A stretch of DNA of 64,000 nucleotides, from assembly GCA_003141855.1 (NCBI GenBank), contig PLNS01000007.1, positions 29,872 through 93,871 of the forward strand, given 5' to 3'. This document shows positions 49,059-59,371 of this stretch, piece after piece. The number at the start of each line of letters is the position of its first letter. The first letter of the stretch is position 1. This DNA is from Candidatus Bathyarchaeota archaeon. GTDB taxonomy: Archaea > Thermoproteota > Bathyarchaeia > Bathyarchaeales > Bathycorpusculaceae. The notes below the pieces were generated by a model. The model was given only the letters and a program-made list of their open reading frames with translations, made no database searches and had not been told where the DNA came from. The translations under genes were made by a program, and so were the position numbers.

Positions 49059-49586
49059 ATGGATATAGCCCTGTTGATAGTTGAAGCTTTAAAGTTTATT
49101 TTTCCAGCCTACTGCGCCAACGGGACGCCTGTGCTTGCTGGAGGCGGCAAACGGATGGATTTCGGCAAGAACTTCGTGGATGGCAAACGAATTTTTGGGA
49201 ATAACAAGACTTTCAGGGGCTTTTTTTTCGGCTGGGGTGTCGGTATAGGGGTTGGGTTGGTTGAAGGCTTAGTTTTTGGTTTTCAAAATTACCCAGTCCT
49301 GTTTAGTCTTCTTATTCCGTTGGGGGCCCTTTTGGGCGATTTGACTGGCGCATTCATAAAGCGAAGATTAAGCATAGCTCCAGGAGGTTTGTTGCCAATC
49401 GTTGACCAAGTTGACTTTGTGGTTGGGGCAGTTGTGTTTTCGCTTCCATTAGCCTTGATAGGTTGGCAAGCGGGAGTGACAGCTTTTTGGCAGGTGGCTT
49501 TGACAGCTTTGCTGATTACGCCGCCTATTCACTTGTTCACTAACTTTTTAGCGTATAAAATGAAGTTAAAAAGAAATCCTTGGTAG
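49059..49586 (+). CDS. carS: CDP-archaeol synthase CarS
   Basis: FPAYCANGTPVLAGGGKRMDFGKNFVDGKRIFGNNKTFRGFFFG. Confidence 0.94.
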   Translation: MDIALLIVEALKFIFPAYCANGTPVLAGGGKRMDFGKNFVDGKRIFGNNKTFRGFFFGWGVGIGVGLVEGLVFGFQNYPVLFSLLIPLGALLGDLTGAFIKRRLSIAPGGLLPIVDQVDFVVGAVVFSLPLALIGWQAGVTAFWQVALTALLITPPIHLFTNFLAYKMKLKRNPW

Positions 49587-49611
49587 CCAACTAAAAAACG
49601 GCTAAAAAAAA

Positions 49612-50037
49612 TTATCGTCCGCCGTTTGCTTTGAACGAGATTGAGCCTTCCAAGAACACGTATGCTAACAGTAGGAGTGCGACGCCTATGACTAGCATCA
49701 TGTAGGCTTGTCTTGGTTTGTACGCGCTCTTGGTGCTCTGGTAAATTGATAATAAACCAACGAATCCCAGCGCGTAGAGTATTACTGAAATGATTGTGTC
49801 GGCAATGAATTGTGAGCCGAGGTCTGGGTAGAGGAAGTAGAATTGGCCGTTGACGTAGGCGGAAGGCATAGGATGATTAATTAGAGTATATAGTCCGCCG
49901 CCGAAGAGGAATATTGCGTAGGAAATTCCAACAGCTATAACTATGAACGCTGAAGGTGCATTTGTAGAGATTTTGCGGAACCATCGGCTAAGCGAAAACG
50001 ACATGTTCGAAGAACTTTTCTTTATTTTACTAGTCAT
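49612..50037 (-). CDS. OST3/OST6-like multi-spanning membrane protein without thioredoxin domain
   Basis: GGGLYTLINHPMPSAYVNGQFYFLYPDLGSQFIADTIISVILYALGFVGLLS resembles the OST3/6 TM region; about 4 TM helices. Confidence 0.55.
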   Translation of the reverse strand: MTSKIKKSSSNMSFSLSRWFRKISTNAPSAFIVIAVGISYAIFLFGGGLYTLINHPMPSAYVNGQFYFLYPDLGSQFIADTIISVILYALGFVGLLSIYQSTKSAYKPRQAYMMLVIGVALLLLAYVFLEGSISFKANGGR

Positions 50038-50279
50038 TTTTGGTTCTCTTCCTCAATTAGGTACTTTGCTACTTCTTTAGCCCATACTCCAGTTAATGAA
50101 TTTTTCTGAATCTCCACTAAATATTGGCTCCAAATAACGTTCGATGCAGCCTCCCAAACCCTGAATTTTTCAAGCACATTCTTGTACGCCTTTGAATGCA
50201 GTTGGCAAAAACCGTTCTCTTCGGCTTCTCGGCAACAAAGCCTACAATTCACTTTTTGCGCGCTCCTTTTGAGGGGCAA
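50034..50279 (-). CDS. Small Cys/His-rich protein, possible zinc binding
   Basis: CRLCCREAEENGFCQLHSKAY; overlaps topA upstream and the OST3/6-like gene downstream. Confidence 0.65.
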   Translation of the reverse strand: MPLKRSAQKVNCRLCCREAEENGFCQLHSKAYKNVLEKFRVWEAASNVIWSQYLVEIQKNSLTGVWAKEVAKYLIEEENQK

Positions 50280-52321
50280 TTCGGGTTAAGACACAACTTC
50301 CAAGGTCGCCTGCTTCTTAGATAAACCGCTACTGTAGGTGAGCCGCAGCTTTTGCAAGGAGTAGCCAGTGGTTTAACGGTGCCCGTTTGAGGCAGTGGAA
50401 ATGCGGTGTTGCATTTGCCTTCAAAATAGTTTGTGCAGCCGACAAAGCGTTTGCCAGTTTTTTTCGAGCGCAAAATCACCAGTTTCCCCTCATGACATTT
50501 TGGGCATGCGCCAACCGTTCTTTCGTCAAGTCTAGCTTTTTGTATTGGTTGGCTTAACTGGGCGCCCACAGCGGCTTCTTTTTCTTTGAGTTCAGATGTG
50601 ACTAGTTTTAGGGTTTCGGTGGCGTTTTGCAGCACGTTTTGTTTGGTTTGGTTGCCCTGTTGGATTTCGTTCATTTCGCCTTCAAGCTTTCGGGTTAGTT
50701 CAGGGGAAACGACGGTTGGGCAATACTTTGAGAGGACTTCGATGACTTTAAAGCCAAGGTCACTGACAAAGAGGCTGTCAGTGCCTGTTAGGTATTTACG
50801 GTCATAGAGTGTTTGGATGGTTGCGGCACGTGTTGCTTTAGTTCCAATTTCCTCTTTCTCCATTTTCAAAAGCAAGCTGCGAGGGTTGTATCGAACGGGC
50901 GGCTTAGTAAAATTGTCGCTTAAGATTACTTTTTTAACGCTGACTTTTTGTCCCTCGGTTAGGGGCGGCAAAGAAGCATCTTTCAACTGGACGTACGGCT
51001 TGTAAAAGTGCACCCAGCCCTCCGCCAACGTTCGAGCTGCATTCAGGCTGAAAAGGTTGCCGTTGATGCTTATGGTTACTTTTATGCTTTGGAGAATTTC
51101 GGGTTCACCGAAAACAGCTAAAAACCGCTTAACAACCAAATCGAAGATGTTTCTTTCCGAGGCGTCGAGGGGTTTTTCAGGCAGGTTTCCCGTGGGGTAA
51201 ATGGCTGGGTGGGCGGGGTCATATTTTTTGCCTTCGTTAGGCTTTAAGGATGGTTTAGAGAGGAGTTCAAGGGCGTGTTTAGCGTAAGCGGGCGCCTTTT
51301 CCAGTTTTTTAAGTATTGTTTTGTAGCCGATTGATGGCGGAAGCTTTTGGCTGCTTGTTCGCGGGTAAGAAATCAACGCGTCCAAATACAGGTGCTGGGC
51401 AATTTTTGAGGTGCGCATGGGCGTGTACTTGAAAATGCGGTAAGCTTCACTCTGCAAAGCGCCAAGGTCAAACGGCACTGGCGGGTTCTGTTCAAACTCT
51501 TTCACCGTTACGGTTTCTATTTGGCCTTCCTTGGTCTTGCAAGAGTCCTTAATCGCCGTTGCTTGTGCCTTGTTTTCGAGCGTTTTTTCGTATTCAACTT
51601 CGAGGGCGGTGTCGTTTATGGTTATTTTTGCGGTTATGATCCAGTAGGGTGTGGGCACAAAGCAGTTTATGGTTTTTTCTCGAGCTTCAAGAAATCTCAG
51701 GGTTGGTCCTTGCACTCTGCCAGTGCTGAGAGTCGCGTATTGCCCGCTGCAGTTTTGGGCAGCTTGGGTTAGGGCTCGCGACAGGTTTATGCCGTATAAC
51801 CAATCAACTTCATGCCGCGTTAATCCTGCTTCGATGAGCGCAAAATCTAAGGTTGGTAGTAGGTGAGTGTAGGATTCTTGGAGTTCTTCTTTTGTCAGGG
51901 TTGAGTATTTCATTCGTTTAGCCACTGATTCTTTGCCGCCGCAGGCGTACTTTAGGATGGTGTAGCCTATGATGCTGCCTTCAACGTCGAAGTCGCACGC
52001 ATCCACAAACCCCTCTGCGTCTTTAGCTAGTTGGGCAATGACTTTTAGCCAAACCCGAATCCTAGATGCTTTTCGCTCGGCTTGATACCGTGGAACCCAC
52101 TGGTAATCAAAAACTGGATAGCCGCGTCCTTTCTGTTTGCTTGTAATCGTGTATAAGTGTCCCAGCGCCGGAACCACTACTATGTTGCCGTCTCGGTACG
52201 CTTGGTAGTACGGGACGCCGTTGCTGACTGCTTTTTTCGGTTTGCCCTCAGCATCCAGCGCTATAGCTATCCTGTTTGCAGCATCAGGTTTTTCCGTGAT
52301 AACTAAAGTGTATTTTTCCAA
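50249..52321 (-). CDS. topA: DNA topoisomerase I (type IA)
   Basis: YTLVITEKPDAANRIA, ACDFDVEGSIIGYTI, LTRHEVDWLYGINLSRAL, YPRTSSQKLP, C-terminal zinc ribbons. Confidence 0.95.
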   Translation of the reverse strand: MEKYTLVITEKPDAANRIAIALDAEGKPKKAVSNGVPYYQAYRDGNIVVVPALGHLYTITSKQKGRGYPVFDYQWVPRYQAERKASRIRVWLKVIAQLAKDAEGFVDACDFDVEGSIIGYTILKYACGGKESVAKRMKYSTLTKEELQESYTHLLPTLDFALIEAGLTRHEVDWLYGINLSRALTQAAQNCSGQYATLSTGRVQGPTLRFLEAREKTINCFVPTPYWIITAKITINDTALEVEYEKTLENKAQATAIKDSCKTKEGQIETVTVKEFEQNPPVPFDLGALQSEAYRIFKYTPMRTSKIAQHLYLDALISYPRTSSQKLPPSIGYKTILKKLEKAPAYAKHALELLSKPSLKPNEGKKYDPAHPAIYPTGNLPEKPLDASERNIFDLVVKRFLAVFGEPEILQSIKVTISINGNLFSLNAARTLAEGWVHFYKPYVQLKDASLPPLTEGQKVSVKKVILSDNFTKPPVRYNPRSLLLKMEKEEIGTKATRAATIQTLYDRKYLTGTDSLFVSDLGFKVIEVLSKYCPTVVSPELTRKLEGEMNEIQQGNQTKQNVLQNATETLKLVTSELKEKEAAVGAQLSQPIQKARLDERTVGACPKCHEGKLVILRSKKTGKRFVGCTNYFEGKCNTAFPLPQTGTVKPLATPCKSCGSPTVAVYLRSRRPWKLCLNPNCPSKGARKK

Positions 52322-52456
52322 ACGCTGTTAAACCACACTTTAACATTCCAATGGACTTCCTGTTAAAAGCTTTACAGTAAGTATCAAGTTAATTGGGGCT
52401 TAAATTTTTTAGCAACCAATAAATACGCCATAACCATGTAACTACTGGGGATTTGG

Positions 52457-52627
52457 ATGCCGCAGCGCGTTATTTGCCATGGTTGCAACCATATTTTATA
52501 TGAAGGCAAAGACCTCAAACCGCCAGATGAAATTATCTCGCAGAATGGTGGAAAATGCCCAAAATGCGACAGAAAACTATCCCTGATGCCCATAGACGTG
52601 GAAGTTAAACCCTTATACAAGCGTTGA
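52457..52627 (+). CDS. 56-aa zinc-ribbon protein, not in the ORF track
   Basis: MPQRVICHGCNHILYEGKDLKPPDEIISQNGGKCPKCDRKLSLMPIDVEVKPLYKR*; stop overlaps the TTG start of the next ORF. Confidence 0.8.
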   Translation: MPQRVICHGCNHILYEGKDLKPPDEIISQNGGKCPKCDRKLSLMPIDVEVKPLYKR

Positions 52628-53289
52628 CAACAAACTTGAATACTCCAACCGAAGCCCCGCTTGATTTGTCAGTTGAGACGCATTGGGAAAAAGCAACAAA
52701 AACCAGAATGGGCAAGTACCTAACCAACTTGGAAACTGATTTTATTTCTAAATCAATAGACCTATCTCAAGAGAACATTACTGTGATGGATGTTGGCGCT
52801 GAAGCAGGACGCTTCTCGCTTTTAGCCGCTAACAGTAAAGCCACCGTTGTAAGCGTCGATATTAATTCTTATGCCCTCAAAAGGCTCAAGCTCAAAACTA
52901 AACAGGTCAACATTATCCAGGCAGATGCAAGACATCTTCCCTTAAAGGATGAAGTGTTTGATGTTGTTTTTATGATTGAGGTTTTAGATTACATCTCCGA
53001 ACTGGAACAAGCTTAGATGGAGTGCAAGCGCACTTTGAAGCCGAATGCTTCCAGCATATTATCTTTTGGCAACAAATCAAGCCTTAAAGCAAAGTTGAAG
53101 GCGATGCAGGGAAAATCCTACCGCCATTCTTACAAGAAAGTTATGCAGTGCCTGTCTAAGACAGGGTTGATGGTGAAAAGGAAAACGGGGTACAGTTGGT
53201 TGCCGTTTGGAAGAACTTCTCAGAGCAGGCTTGTGCCTGTTCTAGCTGGTTTGAGAGAATTGGGCTGCGAAGGGTTGTTAGGGTCTTAG
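52624..53289 (+). pseudogene. Class I SAM-dependent methyltransferase interrupted by an in-frame TAG at 53014-53016
   Basis: VMDVGAEAGRFSLLAANSKATVVSVDIN...VVFMIEVLDYISELEQA*MECKRTLKPNASSILSFGNKSS in one frame. Confidence 0.75.
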
Positions 53290-53425
53290 CCCTTGGGTTA
53301 TAATGCACATAACTAAGCCCTCTAGTCACTTGAAGCCATTCTGGCTGGTTTTGGAAAGCCATAAATAAATCGCCAATGTGTAAAATAGTACAATCGCAAT
53401 ATACATTTGGAAGAGATGGCTTAAA

Positions 53426-55708
53426 GTGGGCGAAGGAATTAAGGAACGACTTGGTAATAGCTTATCAATTTTTAGCAGGCTAAGAATTCAGGTAAGCCAC
53501 AGTTCAATCATTGCTTTTGCAGCGTTAATCATGATTCTCTTTGTTGCCTTTACAGTTCGTATTTTGCCTCTACGCTGGGAAAACCTTTCAGGAGGAACAG
53601 CTCTCTTAAATGAGTTTGACCCCTACTACCAATTCAGCATAACCCAGCACATGGTACAAAACGGTTTACTCTCACCCTACTGGCCGACCCACTGGATAAA
53701 CATGCAGAAATGGTATCCAGACGGATTAGACATGTCCACTTCGCTGCCAGCTTTGCCCATGACAGCTGCCGTACTCTTCCAAATTGTCTCATTGTTCGGC
53801 GCAAAGATTGATTTAATGACTTTCACATCGATATTACCAGCCGTCATAGCAGTGGTCTCATGTTTAGTACTCTACTTTGTTGGCAAAGACATGGGTGGAA
53901 AAGCAGTCGGTCTATTCTCAGCATTATTCCTCGCGTTAGCGCCATCATTCTTACAGAGAAGCTCGCTGGGATTCTTCGATACGGAAGTGCCCGGTGTACT
54001 TGGGTTAGTACTATTCATATTCTTGTTCCTAAGGTCACTGGACAGCAACAGATCCCTGCGTGCATCATTATTGTACTCGTTAGGTTCAGGTGCAGCATTG
54101 GCATATTTCATCGCAGGCTGGGGAGCAGCATACTACTTGATTGCCCTATCAGTCTTGTTCGTCTTTATCATGGTCCTGTTAAAGAGATACAGCCAAAGAA
54201 TGCTGATTAACTACAGCATAACTTTCGGTCTAGCATTGTTTATAGGAACAAAAGTTCCCTACATCTCACTCAACTACGTAAGCTCAGCTGCAGTCCTTCC
54301 AGTCGCCGCAGTGTTCATCGTACTTGTGGTTGCAGAAATTCTGCGAAACAACATATCCATGAAAAGCAAACTTTCGCTGGCAATCGCCTCACTGGTCATA
54401 ATAGTCGGCGGTTTTGTCACTCTCGCGGTAACTGGCTTCCTTGGCGGCATAACTGGAAAATTCATAACGGTTTTAGACCCCTTCATCAGGGCTGCTTCAC
54501 CCCTAATTGATTCAGTTGCAGAACAGAGAATCTCTGCATGGGGAAACCTCTACCTTGAATTCGGCATAGCCATACTATTCTTCCTTGTAGGTCTCTACTT
54601 TGTACTGAAAAATCCAACTAACAGAAACATCTTCCTGCTGCTCTTCGCGGTAACTGGACTCTACTTCGCATCTTCAATGGTACGTCTACTAGTACTCTTC
54701 GCACCAGCCTTCGCCATAATAGCAGGCATAGGCATCATCAGCATACTAAAGCCATTCTTCACTTTACTTCAGGAAACGCCAAAGGCTCTTGCCAAGTCAA
54801 AGCGCAGAATGGCGCGGGTAAGCAAGGAATACAGCGGCGTCGCAGTCTTCATAATCTTCATAATCTTGGTAACAAACTTGGCGTTTTCACCGCAAACTGG
54901 AGGAATGCCAAGAGCTATCTCGCAAGCCTACACACCAACAGCAATCAGCGCTTCAAGCCTTCCAGTGGGTGGAGCGGGTCTAACCCAGCCAGTAAGGGCA
55001 TGGCTTGACGCAATAGGCTGGATGAAGAGTAACGTTCCCTCAACTGATGCTGTCGTTATGTGGTGGGACTACGGCAACTGGCTAGCCGACCTTGGAAACG
55101 TAACCAGCTTAGCGGATAACACTACAGTAAACAGCACCCAAATAGAGAACGTAGGCTTCATATTCATGGGTAACGAGAACCAATCGATGGCAATGCTCAA
55201 TAGCTATGGTCAGTCACGCGTCAAATACATCGCTGTCTTTGAAGTCCTTCAAATATCTCAATCAAGCAGCGGCTCCAATTCATACGTTGCAAGCCCAGCC
55301 GGTTACGGCGACGAAGGCAAATGGGTATGGATGGCAAGAATTTCAGGACAGGCAAAGACAAGACTGCTAAACGAAGGCTTCATGAACCCTGCAACAGCAT
55401 GGACAAATGAAACACAATTTGGCTCCAGTGACCCAACAACGAATCGGTGGAAATGGAATGACCAAGGCTTAAACAGCACCGTATTTGAACTGATGAACTA
55501 TGCAGAAGTGCGATATGCCAACACCATGACCGCTTTAGGAGTCAATGTCTCACCAGACCAAACTACTACACAGCCAACATACTTCAAAGAAGCATACTTC
55601 GCAGGACTACAAACATCTCCAGGCCAATACGGCGGCTTAATCCCGATAATCGCAATCTACCAAATTGACTGGGCAACATACGACGCCGCACACGGCATAA
55701 CACCCTAA
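53426..55708 (+). CDS. aglB: Oligosaccharyltransferase catalytic subunit AglB/STT3
   Basis: LNEFDPYYQFSITQHMV, many TM helices, VVMWWDYGNWLADLGNVTSLADNTT. Confidence 0.96.
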   Translation: MGEGIKERLGNSLSIFSRLRIQVSHSSIIAFAALIMILFVAFTVRILPLRWENLSGGTALLNEFDPYYQFSITQHMVQNGLLSPYWPTHWINMQKWYPDGLDMSTSLPALPMTAAVLFQIVSLFGAKIDLMTFTSILPAVIAVVSCLVLYFVGKDMGGKAVGLFSALFLALAPSFLQRSSLGFFDTEVPGVLGLVLFIFLFLRSLDSNRSLRASLLYSLGSGAALAYFIAGWGAAYYLIALSVLFVFIMVLLKRYSQRMLINYSITFGLALFIGTKVPYISLNYVSSAAVLPVAAVFIVLVVAEILRNNISMKSKLSLAIASLVIIVGGFVTLAVTGFLGGITGKFITVLDPFIRAASPLIDSVAEQRISAWGNLYLEFGIAILFFLVGLYFVLKNPTNRNIFLLLFAVTGLYFASSMVRLLVLFAPAFAIIAGIGIISILKPFFTLLQETPKALAKSKRRMARVSKEYSGVAVFIIFIILVTNLAFSPQTGGMPRAISQAYTPTAISASSLPVGGAGLTQPVRAWLDAIGWMKSNVPSTDAVVMWWDYGNWLADLGNVTSLADNTTVNSTQIENVGFIFMGNENQSMAMLNSYGQSRVKYIAVFEVLQISQSSSGSNSYVASPAGYGDEGKWVWMARISGQAKTRLLNEGFMNPATAWTNETQFGSSDPTTNRWKWNDQGLNSTVFELMNYAEVRYANTMTALGVNVSPDQTTTQPTYFKEAYFAGLQTSPGQYGGLIPIIAIYQIDWATYDAAHGITP

Positions 55709-55729
55709 GCTTAAAGCAGGAAGCAACGA

Positions 55730-56623
55730 ATGTTTCCAAAGGTCCCAGATCAACATAAAGTTGGTCGACCTTTAATCCCCAACGGTTTAGGCGTACTTTT
55801 CGTCCTAACCACCACCATTTATCTTTTCTCGATTTACTTCTCAAACAAAGTTTTCAACTTAGGCTTAGACACTTCAGTGAATGGTGTTTCTGCCGCACTA
55901 ACTTTGGCTGTGTGCATTTTGTTCGGCGGTTTTATGGGTCTTTTAGATGATTTTATGGATTTGAAATGGCGTTACAAAGCGTTCATGCCCTTAATCGCAG
56001 CGTTGCCCCTAATGTACTACGCTCTTGAGCTTGCGAAGCTTGACATCATTAGAACTTCAATTTCAATCCCATTTATCGGAACCATAGACTTTGGTCAATC
56101 ATACATTTTTCTAATCATCCCAATTATCGTCATGATAGTGACTAACACCGTGAACCAGCTTGGAGGCTTAAACGGTTTAGAAACAATTTGCCCAGCCATA
56201 GTCATCTTGGGATTAATGGCTTTTTCACCATCCTACATTCTCATGGTGGGACCATTAATGTTCTGGCTGATACTAGCCTATTTTAACGCTAGAGGCAAGA
56301 TTTTTGTAGGCAACTCAGGCTCATTTGCCATAGGAATAACCATTGCATCATTCGCCGTCATTTCAGACCTAAAAGTTAACCTCTTAATCTCCATTCTACC
56401 CTTCATCTTTAACTCATCAATCATACTACTCGCAATCTTTTTCACGCGCAAAAGAGCTAAAGTCACTTTCGACGGCAAAAAACTCAGTTCAGACAGTAGA
56501 AAAAGCATAGTTACGGTAATAACTTACCATCGACCGTTAACCGAGCGACGCATAGTACAAATAATCGCCATAATAGTTGGGCTCTTTACACTGCTGGCCG
56601 CACTAATTCAACTGCTCTCTTAA
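55730..56623 (+). CDS. GlcNAc-1-phosphate transferase family (MraY/WecA/GPT-like)
   Basis: GRPLIPNGLGVLF, FGGFMGLLDDFMDLKWRYKAFMPL, NTVNQLGGLNGLE. Confidence 0.92.
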   Translation: MFPKVPDQHKVGRPLIPNGLGVLFVLTTTIYLFSIYFSNKVFNLGLDTSVNGVSAALTLAVCILFGGFMGLLDDFMDLKWRYKAFMPLIAALPLMYYALELAKLDIIRTSISIPFIGTIDFGQSYIFLIIPIIVMIVTNTVNQLGGLNGLETICPAIVILGLMAFSPSYILMVGPLMFWLILAYFNARGKIFVGNSGSFAIGITIASFAVISDLKVNLLISILPFIFNSSIILLAIFFTRKRAKVTFDGKKLSSDSRKSIVTVITYHRPLTERRIVQIIAIIVGLFTLLAALIQLLS

Positions 56624-56626
56624 ATT

Positions 56627-59371
56627 TTAAGCAAGGAAACTCTCAAGCTTTGTTAGCCCGATTATTTCGTCAAAACTTAAGCCCAATGCATCCAGTACTT
56701 GGTCAAAAGTGGCTTGCAAATAAGCAACGTACTTTTCAACGTCAACTTCGTTGCGTGAGGCTAACTCGACTGGTTTCACACCCAAGTTAGAATCATCGGC
56801 GAGGTTGTGTGAGGAGCACGACTTTATAACTTTTACAAAGCTAATGAGGTCACCTGCGCGGAGTTCTTTGCCGCTTTTCTGGAGAATCTTGGCGGCTTTC
56901 ACATGTTGCGGCGTAGTTTTAGTGTAACTTGAGAGCTCATCGCCGAGGACCACGTGGAAGGCCAGGTCACTCATTTCTTTCCATTCCCTGCGTTTGAGGA
57001 CGTTGTAGCGTTCGCGAACTATGTTGGCTATGTCTTTTCTGGCTTTCTCGAATTCCTCTGGGTTCTTGACTTTAGCTAGTCGCTCTTTCATCTGATTGAA
57101 CGCATCTTTGATAAAGATGGGAATGTGTTTTTTCTTGCCCGTCAACCCCTTAACGTCTACCGTGCCGTCTTCGAGGACGCCAAGGTAGTTCTTTTTTCGT
57201 GTACTAAAAACGGCATACCGATACACTTTGTCGACGTCGATACCCATATTCAACTCATGCTCGGTGTAACGGACTACGTCTTCGATTTGTTCTTTAGAGG
57301 GGTTCTTGAGGAATAAGCTGTCGGTGTCGCCGTATAGTACTTGAATGCCAACGGACTCTGCGTGCTTGAGGATTTGGGTGATGGAGTATCTGCCGATGGC
57401 TGCGGTGGCTTCCGCGACTGGCGGGCAGTAGAGGTCGAAGCTGTCAGCGCCAAAAACGCCGTAGCTCGCGTTTAAGATGACTTTAAGCGCTCCCTGAGTG
57501 ATGTTGTACCAGCTTCGCAGTTCCGGTGGCAGGGTTTTGTCTTTGGAGCGCTGCTTATACCATCGCACACGCAAATCTCTCAGCGAGCCGATTAGGAGGC
57601 TTTCTAGGGCGCGTTTCTCTGTGCAGACCCAATGGGGCGTGTCAGGTACCATGTGGCTTTTGCAGTTGGGATGGCTGCAGCAGATGGATTGGTAGCCAAG
57701 GTTCCAAACCTTAATGATGGAGGGGTACAGGCTTGGAAAGTCCATCACGGCAACGTTAAAGTGGACTCCAGGGGTGGGTTCAACGACGATGGCGCCCTTG
57801 TATTTTTTGCCTTTTATTGTGGCTATTGTGGAGGTTTTCCCTTTCTTAGTCAGGATATCTTCAGCGTTGGGGATTAGCATGTTTCTTTTTCGGTGCTCGC
57901 GATGCATGAAGTTGCGTATCCAGCGACTTACACCTTGGCGGCTCACATCCTCCATGGGCATGCTGCTGATTCTGGCTAAGACCAAGATTAGTTTCATCGC
58001 TGAGTCGTCTTCAAAACTCGTCAGCTTGTAAGTTATTTCTGAATCGCGCAGGCAGTAGGCTGCGAGTTCACTGTAAGAGAGGTCGCCGAAGGTTTTTTCT
58101 AAGTGGATTTTTTCTACGCCGATTAAGGCGTTGCCGACGTCGGCGAGGGTTACGTCTTTGTAGCGGTTGTTGAAAGCGTAGATTTGTACGGAGCGGTTGA
58201 AGAAGAATTTGTAGAGGTCGATGTGGATGCCATATCGCAGGAGGCAGACGCGTTTTCCTATCTCGATGGGAACATCGCGTTTGCTGATGCCCAAGTTTGC
58301 TGCTCTGTGTGCTAGGTAGCGGAGGTCAAAGTCGTCGCCGTTGAAGGTTAAAATGAAGGGGTAATCGCAGAGGACATCGAACACTTTACGGAGCAACTCT
58401 TCCTCTGTCTCGCAGTACTCGACTTCTATGTCTGCAGCTAAGTGCAGGTTGCCTTCCCGCATGCCTTCACGTTTGAGAATGAGCACTCTTTTTTCGCCGT
58501 CGGAACTGTAGACTGAGCAGGCGATTACTGGGCACGCTCCTTCCCGCGAATCAGGCATCCTTGTTGATAGGGGCGAGTAAACTTCAATGTCTATAGCTGC
58601 CCGACGGAACTTTGGCGCGGGGTACTCGAGGAGTTTTGCCCACATTTCAGCGTACTCGCGTTCCTCGTCGGTGCATTCTTTGAACATTTCTTTTATTTTG
58701 TTGAGGTTCTCGGTGGCTTCCTCAAGCACTTTAGGCACAAGGTTGCCGTCTTTGACCTCGTAAATCATTCCGGGCAAGAGTTGGCGGTCGTAAATGTATG
58801 ATTGGTAATACTTTATTTTTGACTCCCAGATTTTGATTTCCTGCGGTTCGATGTGTGTTTCGGAGATTCTTGGGAAATCTTCGGGGATTATGTCTCGTAT
58901 GGTTCCTTGTGGTCTGCCGCCGATGGCCAACGGGTCTTTAGCCACTATTTTTGTAACCCTAACGTTTTGGTCAAGCAACGGGTCGTATTTTTCCATGACT
59001 TCTAAGCTGTCAAAGCCTTCATGATGCACTAACCGCTCTATTCTGTTTAGGTCGTACGGTTTGAGGTTGGTCAAGCAGTAAGGTTTGTGCCCTGTGTTAT
59101 CATACCAAAAATAGAGTTGCCCTGATTCTGGCTCGTACAGTTTGATTACTACTTTTTTTTGGCGACCGTCGTAGGAAGCAGAGACAAAGTATGATGGGGG
59201 CAGGTTTTCTGGGGCGATTGGCGGAAACGGTTGGCGCTGCCGTTTTTTTGGCTTAATTACTTGAGCTTCTGGGACTTGGGCGGATGGAGTTGGCGCTTGC
59301 GTTTTAGCCTCCTCTTTAGCAGGAGGTTTAGTTTGTTCGCTAATGCAGTAATCTAAGAGAGTACGCGCCAT
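56627..59371 (-). CDS. polB: Family B DNA polymerase
   Basis: AIDIEVYSP ExoI, VMDFPSLYPSIIKVWNLGYQSI, KVILNASYGVFGA, YGDTDSLF. Confidence 0.96.
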   Translation of the reverse strand: MARTLLDYCISEQTKPPAKEEAKTQAPTPSAQVPEAQVIKPKKRQRQPFPPIAPENLPPSYFVSASYDGRQKKVVIKLYEPESGQLYFWYDNTGHKPYCLTNLKPYDLNRIERLVHHEGFDSLEVMEKYDPLLDQNVRVTKIVAKDPLAIGGRPQGTIRDIIPEDFPRISETHIEPQEIKIWESKIKYYQSYIYDRQLLPGMIYEVKDGNLVPKVLEEATENLNKIKEMFKECTDEEREYAEMWAKLLEYPAPKFRRAAIDIEVYSPLSTRMPDSREGACPVIACSVYSSDGEKRVLILKREGMREGNLHLAADIEVEYCETEEELLRKVFDVLCDYPFILTFNGDDFDLRYLAHRAANLGISKRDVPIEIGKRVCLLRYGIHIDLYKFFFNRSVQIYAFNNRYKDVTLADVGNALIGVEKIHLEKTFGDLSYSELAAYCLRDSEITYKLTSFEDDSAMKLILVLARISSMPMEDVSRQGVSRWIRNFMHREHRKRNMLIPNAEDILTKKGKTSTIATIKGKKYKGAIVVEPTPGVHFNVAVMDFPSLYPSIIKVWNLGYQSICCSHPNCKSHMVPDTPHWVCTEKRALESLLIGSLRDLRVRWYKQRSKDKTLPPELRSWYNITQGALKVILNASYGVFGADSFDLYCPPVAEATAAIGRYSITQILKHAESVGIQVLYGDTDSLFLKNPSKEQIEDVVRYTEHELNMGIDVDKVYRYAVFSTRKKNYLGVLEDGTVDVKGLTGKKKHIPIFIKDAFNQMKERLAKVKNPEEFEKARKDIANIVRERYNVLKRREWKEMSDLAFHVVLGDELSSYTKTTPQHVKAAKILQKSGKELRAGDLISFVKVIKSCSSHNLADDSNLGVKPVELASRNEVDVEKYVAYLQATFDQVLDALGLSFDEIIGLTKLESFLA

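Noticed and set aside
53014-53016. Pyrrolysine as a firm explanation of the in-frame TAG
   Set aside because: TAG is used as the stop of several genes in this window and no pyl genes are visible here, so nonsense mutation is the default.
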